From JBJHDF01 sp050486405 (GTDB lineage Bacteria > Pseudomonadota > Gammaproteobacteria > Pseudomonadales > Cellvibrionaceae): a DNA stretch of 64,000 nucleotides. Position 1 is the first letter of the stretch, and every line of letters starts with the position of its first letter. The translations under genes were made by a program, and so were the position numbers. The stretch covers positions 62,001-126,000 of the forward strand of contig JBJHDF010000009.1 of assembly GCA_050486405.1 (NCBI GenBank), in the 5' to 3' direction. Shown here piece after piece: positions 8,432-14,785 of the stretch. The notes beneath the pieces were generated by a model. That model made no database searches. It had not been told where the DNA came from and saw only the letters and a program-made list of their open reading frames with translations.

Positions 8432-9916
8432 TCAGTGGGACACAGCCAATCCGTAGCCGTGGCGGGACTCCAACTCATCGGGGGTCACTTCCACCTCGTA
8501 GTTGCCCGCCCCGGGGTTCGCCGGCATCTGGCCCTGGGCCAATGCCCGCAGCAGGGGCAGAGGGTCGTGACGGAAAGAAACCACTCGAGCCTCGCCATCC
8601 AGCAGTGTATCCAGCGTGGCCTTCTCGAAGGCGAGCACCTCGCCGAGGTATGGAACAGTGGGAAGCGCCTCCTCGAGGCTGCGGGCAAAGGCGCGCGCCT
8701 CGTCCACCGCAAAGGGTTCCGGTGGCCATCGTCTCGCGTGATTAGCCAGCAGATCTCGAAATTCCTGCTTGCCCAGGGTAAGAAACAGCAGCGTGGATGT
8801 CAGTTGCAGATTCTGCACCACCATGGCAGCGCGAAACTCGTCCACCAGCGACGACACTATGGCCACGCCGGGATCAGCACTTACCCGCGTGGTTCTCGCG
8901 CTCGCAGCGCCCGACTGCCGGATGCTGCCAACCAGGTCCCGCTCCCACTGCGCCGGAGATTCCTTCGACACTGAACCGGGTTCAGTTTTGAACTCCGTCA
9001 ATATCGGCGGCTTGCGCTCTGGGCGGCGCGAAACGCCCTTGCGGGTTTCTGACCAGAGTTTATTCAGTTTCTCCAGTTGTTCGATAACGCCGGGAATACC
9101 TAGCGCGGGCACATTGACCGGGAATATTTCAAAGATCACTGCACCCAGTGCGGGTAGATCAGGCAACAGTTCCCTGGCCAGCGCCCAAAGAGGCTCGGGC
9201 ACGCCTCCAACATGCGAATCCAGCCAGTAGCCATCGCGCTCGGACCCACCTGCCATGTGCACTTCCCACACCCGCTCCAGCGGCAGTTGGGACAGAAAGC
9301 CTTCCACCGACTGGCGACCGTTGCGCTGGTTGGTCCAGATGTTGTGCAGATCCAGAAGAATGCCGCAGTCTGCACGCTCCGCCACGGCGGCGACAAAGGC
9401 CCCGTCTTCCATTTCACCCGGTATCGGTTGCAGATAGTTGACACCGGTTTCTATAGCCAGCGGGTATCCCACCGCCTCGGCAAGCGCTCTGATGGAGTTC
9501 GCGGCCTCCTCAACACCGGCGGCGGACTGCAATGGCGGTAACATAAAGCCGGCAAATTCGGTGGCGCCGCCGTCGGTTGCCACACGGTTAAAACTCAAAT
9601 GCTCACTGACCCATGGCGCCTGCACCGCACGCGCGGTTTCGGCGAAGTAACGGGCCTGTGTTCTGTCGGGCCGCAAGGAGCCGCCCACGGGATTGTTCAC
9701 GCCGTGCAGCAATATGGGAACACCGAACCCTCTGATGCGCTCGACGGTTTGCCAGTCCACCCGGTAGCCACCTCCGGACTGCGGCACCCAGAGTGTTTGC
9801 GGCTCCAGTTCAAGTACGCCCAGCAGTTCCGGACACTGCTGGATCACCGGCTCCAGCGCGGTACTGTAGGAAAACCCGACGCCCAAGGCGTCGGGTTTTT
9901 GAGCAAAGGCTTTCAC
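8432..9916 (-). CDS. DUF692/MNIO peptide-modifying oxidase with C-terminal partner-like domain
   Basis: The 494-residue protein starts with GTG 3 bp after the precursor stop. Residues about 12-290 form the DUF692 TIM barrel of multinuclear non-heme iron oxidases, which modify Cys or other residues in RiPP precursors. Likely iron ligands are visible in SEHLSFN, AIETGVNY, LLDLHNIWTN, EVHMAG and DSHVGG, with FEIFPVNV near the barrel end. After a charged linker (about 295-340), the last 150 residues resemble the C-terminal part of separate MNIO partner (DUF2063-like) proteins that bind precursors, so this appears to be a fusion. A hairpin overlaps codons 6-15. It converges on copD. The MNIO assignment is firm; the partner assignment and product are inferred. 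Confidence 0.85.
   Translation of the reverse strand: MKAFAQKPDALGVGFSYSTALEPVIQQCPELLGVLELEPQTLWVPQSGGGYRVDWQTVERIRGFGVPILLHGVNNPVGGSLRPDRTQARYFAETARAVQAPWVSEHLSFNRVATDGGATEFAGFMLPPLQSAAGVEEAANSIRALAEAVGYPLAIETGVNYLQPIPGEMEDGAFVAAVAERADCGILLDLHNIWTNQRNGRQSVEGFLSQLPLERVWEVHMAGGSERDGYWLDSHVGGVPEPLWALARELLPDLPALGAVIFEIFPVNVPALGIPGVIEQLEKLNKLWSETRKGVSRRPERKPPILTEFKTEPGSVSKESPAQWERDLVGSIRQSGAASARTTRVSADPGVAIVSSLVDEFRAAMVVQNLQLTSTLLFLTLGKQEFRDLLANHARRWPPEPFAVDEARAFARSLEEALPTVPYLGEVLAFEKATLDTLLDGEARVVSFRHDPLPLLRALAQGQMPANPGAGNYEVEVTPDELESRHGYGLAVSH
9871..9899 (-). terminator. Perfect 13-bp hairpin inside the MNIO gene start
   Basis: Arms 9871-9883 and 9887-9899 pair perfectly around a 3-base loop (AAAACCCGACGCC in each direction). 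Read on the minus strand, the GC-rich stem is preceded by A4 and followed by T4, the shape of an intrinsic terminator. On the plus strand it is followed by T5. It begins about 20 bases downstream of the precursor stop and covers MNIO codons 6-15. It could end most transcripts after the precursor, so that peptide exceeds enzyme. Structure is seen directly; function is inferred. Confidence 0.72.
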
Positions 9917-9919
9917 GCG

Positions 9920-10156
9920 TCAAAACTGTTGCCTGGGCACGGCCTGAAAATTGTCGTTGATGATGAAGTCCTGCTGTAATTCAAACAGACAGTTGGCGCC
10001 GGACAAACACTGGGGGCAACCCAGCCGCTCGGCGAGGCTTGCCAGACTTTTTTGAAATGAGCCCAGATCATAGGCCGCCCTGGCGGGAATGCTGACACGC
10101 ACGACGGGCTGGAAAGGCATGGGGATAGGATTACCGTCTTTTTGCTTGATATTCAT
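9920..10156 (-). CDS. Putative MNIO precursor peptide with C-x2-C-x5-C
   Basis: This 78-residue peptide starts at ATG 10156 behind a strong AAGGAG site (8-base spacing); an in-frame extension upstream lacks such a site. There is no signal peptide. The N-terminal half looks leader-like (PFQPVVRVSIPARAAYDLGSF), followed by ERLGCPQCLSGANCLFEL with Cys 47, 50 and 56, then a polar tail rich in Q, N, D and F ending in PRQQF. It is 3 bp upstream of the MNIO gene, the usual RiPP precursor-enzyme arrangement. It is not a DUF2282 bufferin (those carry Sec signals) and lacks the EGKCG repeats of the Hvf type. I do not recognise the family. A small metal-binding protein is the main alternative. Confidence 0.68.
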   Translation of the reverse strand: MNIKQKDGNPIPMPFQPVVRVSIPARAAYDLGSFQKSLASLAERLGCPQCLSGANCLFELQQDFIINDNFQAVPRQQF

Positions 10157-10174
10157 AACGTCGACTCCTTGTAT

Positions 10175-10193
10175 GTTCACATTGCGTTCACAT
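10175..10193 (-). promoter_or_regulatory. Direct repeat upstream of the precursor gene
   Basis: GTTCACAT occurs at 10175-10182 and 10186-10193, giving an 11-bp period, about 19-37 bp upstream of the precursor ATG. One-helical-turn spacing suits two half-sites of a response regulator or similar dimer. The remainder of the interval 10157-10401 shows no promoter I would defend. Confidence 0.4.
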
Positions 10194-10401
10194 GGCGAAA
10201 AGACCGCCGCGCCCTGACAGTAACAGGGGTCCAGTAACGGTGAGGAGTGAGTGCTGTATTGATGAAAAGCACACAATCCCTGTGCCCCCGATCACTGACG
10301 GTACGGGGTCTGACTGAGCCGGCAACAACCGACCGGCATCCAGTCTACTGCAGCGGCAAGCAGAGTCAACGGCAGTAAAAAGCTTTCGGCGCCAATATTT
10401 T

Positions 10402-11097
10402 TCAACCTTGACGAAATACTCTTTCAATCAACCGACTGCCCCGCCCCAGCGGGTCTTCGCGAATCAAGCGCTCTTCCACGGACAGCCGGTGAAACAGGCC
10501 ATTCAGACTCTGCTGCAGGACATGCTCCTCTAAGTCCAAATCCGGTTTGTTGCTCAGCGGCAGTTGCTCGTAGGCGGTGAGAAAACTGCGGTATTCGTTG
10601 TAGAAACCCAATTGTTGCAAGTGGTGCTGCACGATGGGTAGATAACGCCGCCGCAGTACAGTTTCGGTATTTTGCCGAAAGTAGTCGGTAGCGGCGGTAT
10701 CGTGGCCGCGCACAATCCCCAGAGCATCGGCCACGGTCATCTCGCGCACGGTATCAACAAACACAGTACGCGCCTCGGCGGCGGCCTGTTCGGCTGCCTG
10801 GTTCATCAAAGAGTCCACCCGATCGAGCTGCCCACCCAACCCCACCTGACGCAGGCGCCGCGTCACCGGTTGCAGATCCTCCGGCAGTTCGATCCTGTAG
10901 AGATCGCTCTGGCTGTAACCCCCGGTGCGGGACAGCAACTCAGCCGCCCGGGTACTGCCCAGCTCCAGCGCCTGCTTGATGGCCTGCACCCGATCGGCCT
11001 GGGTAGGCTGGCTGACGGTGTCGGCAATCTGCGGCAGGCTGGCGGTACAGGCGGCCAGAAACAGGCTGGCGGCAAGAATGGCGAAGGCGGTTTTCAT
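10402..11097 (-). CDS. DUF4197 family lipoprotein
   Basis: The 231-residue protein has a signal peptide with lipobox LAAC, then the full DUF4197 domain: the typical QAIKQALELGSTRAAELLS opening, ELPEDLQPV, DALGIVRGHDTAATDYFRQNT in the middle, and a C-terminal segment ending in RGSRLIERVF. DUF4197 proteins are widespread periplasmic or outer-membrane proteins of unknown function. It lies alone on the minus strand, and its start (11097) overlaps the end of the hemagglutinin fragment by 4 bp, which suggests the fragment was joined here by rearrangement. Confidence 0.85.
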   Translation of the reverse strand: MKTAFAILAASLFLAACTASLPQIADTVSQPTQADRVQAIKQALELGSTRAAELLSRTGGYSQSDLYRIELPEDLQPVTRRLRQVGLGGQLDRVDSLMNQAAEQAAAEARTVFVDTVREMTVADALGIVRGHDTAATDYFRQNTETVLRRRYLPIVQHHLQQLGFYNEYRSFLTAYEQLPLSNKPDLDLEEHVLQQSLNGLFHRLSVEERLIREDPLGRGSRLIERVFRQG

Positions 11098-12308
11098 GGT
11101 GGCTCCCTATGCAGTTGTTCCAGGCAGTATAACCGATGACCGATGGTACCCTGTGCCTTAAAAGCAGAGACTTTAGGTGGAAAAGTGCTACAGCTTTGCC
11201 AAAAAATAACAATCATGTTGCCCTCGTTGTTGAAAGTGCCGATCAGCGCCCCGGTGATCCGGGCGGTACCGGCCACATTCACCTCCACCGTGCCGCCGCT
11301 GGTCAGGGAGCTGACCACGGTCTCGCGGGTGGTGCTTGAGCCGCTGCCTTGGTTAAAGCCCACATTGGCGCTGCTGACGCCGCCCACGTCCTGCAAGCCC
11401 TGCCGATTGCTGCTTTCGCCCTCTTCCCGCTCCCGCCCGGCATCGCCAAAGCCGATACCCGCATTGAAACCCACACTGCTGTCCTGGCTGCGGTGACGAT
11501 CCTGCACCGATTCCAGGTTCAGGTCGCCACCGATGTCGGTGAACAGGTGCTCATTGGCGTGCGCATTGCCGCCCCGGATATTGGCGTCCCCGGTGGTGAT
11601 CAACTGGATGTTGTTGGCGTTCAGGGTGCTGTTGGTGTGGGTGGTGCCGCTGCTGGTGGCCTGGCTGCGGCTGAAATCGGCGTTGACGTTCAGGCCGCCG
11701 GCGGCGCCATAGACGGTCATCTGGGCGGTGACATGGCCCCGTTCGGTGTGGTTGCTGGACGAGTAGGTGTCCTGGCTGGCCAGGATATCCAGTTGCCCCG
11801 TATCGATGCTGATAAAGTCGTCGGCGTTCAGGTGGCTGCCCTGGATGGTGGTGGTGGTGCCGTCCTGCACGTGGTTGCCATCGGCCCGCCAGCCGGTCTG
11901 CATAACGATGCCCGCCCCGTCCAGGTGGGAGGCCACCGAGGTGGTTTCATGAACGCTGGTTTGGCTCTGCTCGGCGTCGATATCCAGTTGCAGCCCGGCG
12001 TTAAAACCGTAGGTGCCGGTGCTCTGGGCGGCGGCGGCCGTCTGCTGGATCAGGGAGGTGGTGCCCCCGCTGACTTTCACCAGGGCGCCACAGGACAGCA
12101 ACTCCGACTCGTTTACGCTGGACAGGTACAGCCGCGGTACCAAGACACGGCCGTCAAGGGAAGTGAGGGAAGAGGCGTCAAAAGCGGGGAAAGGACCTGG
12201 ATTGTTGACGGCAAGGCGCGACGCCGAATGCAACCGGCGAACCGGAAGGGGATACTGGTGATCCAACTCCTGTGATCGGAGCAAACAGGCACCGGGCGAG
12301 CGGGGCAT
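11094..12308 (-). pseudogene. Filamentous-hemagglutinin/CdiA-type fragment
   Basis: An open frame of 404 codons contains about 300 residues of hemagglutinin-repeat sequence (roughly 11215-12130), with recurring pieces such as GFNAGLQLDIDAEQSQTS, GSHLNADDFISIDTGQLD and FTDIGGDLNLESVQDRH, as in the middle of FhaB/CdiA two-partner exoproteins. It lacks a signal peptide, a TPS secretion domain and a C-terminal toxin. Both ends look unrelated: the last 40 or so residues (from about NMIVIFWQS) are not hemagglutinin-like and run into the DUF4197 gene, and the first 40 or so are arbitrary. Full-length members exceed 2,000 residues. I see no tpsB transporter gene nearby. It is a relic of a larger gene. 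Confidence 0.75.
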
Positions 12309-12341
12309 GGCGTGGCCTTGTTATTTTTGGGGGGTCCTTTG

Positions 12342-12380
12342 TGGTATAGTAATCAATACCATACGTCGGCTGAGGCCGAC
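12342..12380. promoter_or_regulatory. Two palindromes upstream of the DUF433 antitoxin gene
   Basis: TGGTAT-N8-ATACCA (12342-12361) and GTCGGC-TGAG-GCCGAC (12365-12380) are perfect inverted repeats placed 37-75 bp before the antitoxin ATG. Autoregulated toxin-antitoxin operons usually carry such operator palindromes. No clear -35/-10 pair was found around them. Confidence 0.5.
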
Positions 12381-12416
12381 TCAAGCCATAGAACCTGACC
12401 AGCCGAGTACATAGCC

Positions 12417-12644
12417 ATGAAACTGGACAGAATCACCGTGAATGCCGACATTATGAATGGGCAACCCTGCATTCGGGGCATGCGCCTGACAGTCCGACGT
12501 GTTCTGGAAGTGCTGGCCATCTATCCAAGCTGGCAGGAAGTCATGGTCGAATACCCCGAGCTTGAAGAAGAGGATATTCGACAGGTACTTGAGTTAGCTG
12601 CGCATAGTATGGACGATGAAATCATCACGCTGGGTGCCGCTTGA
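12417..12644 (+). CDS. DUF433 antitoxin (VapB45-like)
   Basis: The 75-residue protein has the DUF433 pattern: ITVNADIMNGQPCIRGMRLTVRRVLEVLA, then EVMVEYPELEEEDIRQVLELAA. DUF433 proteins carry a helix-turn-helix-like fold and pair with DUF5615 PIN-like toxins. The stop overlaps the start of the next gene. Two palindromes upstream suggest autoregulation. Confidence 0.85.
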   Translation: MKLDRITVNADIMNGQPCIRGMRLTVRRVLEVLAIYPSWQEVMVEYPELEEEDIRQVLELAAHSMDDEIITLGAA

Positions 12645-13009
12645 CCCGCTTACTGCTCGCCCAAGGCTTGCCCTATTCAACAGCCGCTTTACTGAACGCC
12701 CTGGGCTGGGACGTAGTGCATGTAACTGACCTGGGAATGCAGCGGGCCAGCGACCAGGAAATCATTGACTATTCTCGTGAACAGGCAAGGATATGCATGA
12801 CACTGGATGCCGACTTTCATCACATCTTGGCCATCTCGAAGGCAACCACGCCCTCCGTGATCCGAATCCGGCAAGAGGGGCTGAAAGGAGCTGACGTCGC
12901 TCAACGGCTACACACGCTATGGCCAAGGTTGCAGCCCAAGCTGAAAAATCCCGCCATGGTCACCATCACTCACGACAACATCCGCATTCGTTATCTTCCC
13001 TTGAGCTAA
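12641..13009 (+). CDS. DUF5615 PIN-like toxin
   Basis: The 122-residue protein begins at TTG 12641, overlapping the antitoxin stop (TTGA); the family start (RLLLAQGLPYSTAALL) follows at once, which supports this start. Acidic positions of the PIN-like fold are seen in LLLAQGLP (the usual Asp of LLLDQ is Ala here), ASDQEIIDYS and TLDADFHH. Such toxins are predicted RNases. Loss of the first Asp may weaken activity. The overlap with the DUF433 gene implies coupled translation. Confidence 0.82.
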   Translation: MTRLLLAQGLPYSTAALLNALGWDVVHVTDLGMQRASDQEIIDYSREQARICMTLDADFHHILAISKATTPSVIRIRQEGLKGADVAQRLHTLWPRLQPKLKNPAMVTITHDNIRIRYLPLS

Positions 13010-13042
13010 TACTTCTCCACAGCACCACGACAAGGACAGCCC

Positions 13043-13702
13043 ATGCCCCTGCACCACTGGATACTGGCCCTGCGCAATCTGCTGGCCGCTCTGTGTAAAA
13101 CCCTTCCGTTCCTGGTCCACAGAATAAAGCCGGTGCCACTACACCTTGTCTGGGCCACTGACCTGACTTTCTCGCCCGATACCCACGGCAACAGCCAACC
13201 GATTCTTGGCCTGCTAGAACACGCCAGTAGGGCCTGCTTGACATTGAAGGCGTTGCCCAATAAAACTTCGGTCACCCTGCTACGCACCCTGGCCGACGTC
13301 ATTGAACGGCTGGGTCAGAAACCCAAATTTCTCAGAACGGACAATGAACCCGTCTTTACCAGCCGGGCCTTTCGGTTTGGGTTGTGGTTAGTAGGCATCA
13401 TACACCAGACCACGGAGGTGGCATCGCCTTGGCAGAATGGTAGAATTGAGCGGTTTTTTGGCATCCTAAAAAGCAAGGCCAAAGGATTGGTGTTTCAGAC
13501 AGCGGAAGAACTCAACCAGCACCTCCCGTCTTTCGTATTCTGGTATAACAACATTCGGCCACACGGCTATCTGGACGGCCTGACACCTTACGAAGCTTAC
13601 CACAAACAGGGCATTACCTATGCCCAACCTGGACAGGACGAGCCGATGTTTTTCAGTTCCTGGCAGGGTCGTCTGACAGGGTTTTGGTTTCAACGGGAGT
13701 AG
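13043..13702 (+). CDS. Orphan DDE integrase-core protein
   Basis: The 219-residue protein is only the rve/integrase core. The triad is intact: D in HLVWATDLTF, D in LRTDNEPVF, E in WQNGRIERFFG, followed by YNNIRPHGYLDGLTPYEAY. An AAGGA site precedes the ATG by 6 bases. There is no N-terminal DNA-binding half, no partner orfA and no recognisable terminal inverted repeats, so it is either a stranded fragment of an IS3/IS481-like element or one of the stand-alone integrase-core genes found in marine bacteria. Confidence 0.75.
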   Translation: MPLHHWILALRNLLAALCKTLPFLVHRIKPVPLHLVWATDLTFSPDTHGNSQPILGLLEHASRACLTLKALPNKTSVTLLRTLADVIERLGQKPKFLRTDNEPVFTSRAFRFGLWLVGIIHQTTEVASPWQNGRIERFFGILKSKAKGLVFQTAEELNQHLPSFVFWYNNIRPHGYLDGLTPYEAYHKQGITYAQPGQDEPMFFSSWQGRLTGFWFQRE

Positions 13703-14063
13703 CCGACAAGACAGAACGAAAGCTGCCGGATCAAACGAAAGCCGCCTGTAAAGCGGGGCGGCAGGGGAAAACTCGTCTGACAGCAGGACTTCAGGGAATC
13801 GGAGCTCAGTTTTTCAGGAAACCGGGGAGATTTTTCGGTTTCCCGAAAGACGAAGGAGGAAAATCCGGCAGATTTTTCAAAAAAATGCCAGATTGCAGAC
13901 GTCCCCAGTTTGCTTTACAGCTTTCCAGGACACTCAATCGCTCCACAGTGTGCTCGGAAAGCGCTGCGCAAAGCGGGTGCAGGCGGGATGGCAGAAGGGC
14001 TGGCAGGCTGCCTGGGACAGCACTGCCAGATGAAGGTGCCCGGCATAAACCCGGGCCGAAGCA
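13703..14063. other. Non-coding stretch with hairpins
   Basis: No convincing gene lies here. A perfect 8-bp inverted repeat GGAAACCG-N11-CGGTTTCC occupies 13817-13843, and GCCGCC/GGCGGC arms sit near 13740-13765. The motif AGATTTTTC recurs near 13829 and 13870. An open frame at 13684-14175 (+) has low-complexity, unrelated composition and runs into the convergent lipoprotein gene. It may be the decayed right flank of the integrase element. Confidence 0.4.
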
Positions 14064-14630
14064 TCAGGTGCAAATTGCCGCTTCGATATCGGATACGGTG
14101 ATTGCGCTGGTTTTGGAGGTTGAGATGACCAACGTCGACCCCCCTGAAGTGATGCTGAAGGTGGCTCCGCTCTGAATGCCACCAACAAAGCCCACGTGGG
14201 TAATATTGTTGCTGGTATCAATGCGCCAGAAGGCGGTATTGTTACCAACATCCACCCGGAATTCCCGGGCAGTAGCATCCCAGGTCAGGGTTTTGCCGGT
14301 GATACCAAAATTGACTTCCCCCTCCTGGGCCTCGCGATAGCAGTTGTCCCCGGCGTTCTCGGCATCGCCCAGATAGTTGTAGGCGGTGATCAGCCCATTG
14401 TCACTGATAACCAGGTAATTCTCGTTCTGCCCCTGATTGACAGTAGCATCGTAGACCCCAACCACTGGTGAAAAATCGACACTGACCCCTCCCCCCGAAC
14501 CGGAGCCACCGCCAGACGATGAACTGGAACTGGAACTGGATGACGAACTGGAACCAGAACCGCTGCCGCAGGCTCCAAGGATAGCCGCGATAACCATGTA
14601 AATCGTATACAGCGAAATTTTCTTTATCAT
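14064..14630 (-). CDS. Poly-serine-linker lipoprotein, unknown function
   Basis: The 188-residue protein has a signal peptide with lipobox ILGAC, then a linker with a run of 13 Ser flanked by Gly/Ser repeats (residues about 22-48), then a small domain of about 135 residues beginning VDFSPVVGVYDATVN. AAGGAG lies 9 bases before the ATG. Poly-Ser linkers are a hallmark of secreted proteins in Cellvibrio/Saccharophagus-type bacteria, where they separate an anchor or binding module from the functional domain. The C-terminal domain is not recognised; its two Cys (in DNCYRE and at the end, AAICT) might pair. Confidence 0.72.
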   Translation of the reverse strand: MIKKISLYTIYMVIAAILGACGSGSGSSSSSSSSSSSSSGGGSGSGGGVSVDFSPVVGVYDATVNQGQNENYLVISDNGLITAYNYLGDAENAGDNCYREAQEGEVNFGITGKTLTWDATAREFRVDVGNNTAFWRIDTSNNITHVGFVGGIQSGATFSITSGGSTLVISTSKTSAITVSDIEAAICT

Positions 14631-14785
14631 TACCCTGCACTCCTTATTTCCTGAATCAGAAAAGACAGCGCCATTGGATTTCGGAAGAGAGGAAATGTCC
14701 GGCGCTGCCCGGGGAAAATATCACACTTAAACGCTCGGGACAAATTCAGATTGAATGTTGTACCAAGTGGCCTGCGCAAGGAATG

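Noticed and set aside
9920..10276. Bufferin (DUF2282) assignment for the precursor-like peptide
   Set aside because: Bufferins carry a Sec signal peptide and a different Cys pattern; this peptide has neither, and the longer frame to 10276 lacks a ribosome site.
13703..14063. Integron attC site next to an integrase-like gene
   Set aside because: The gene is a DDE integrase, not a tyrosine IntI, and no GTTRRRY/RYYYAAC pair flanks the hairpins.
13684..14175. Possible small gene after the integrase
   Set aside because: No ribosome site or recognisable domain, and it overlaps the end of the convergent poly-Ser lipoprotein gene.
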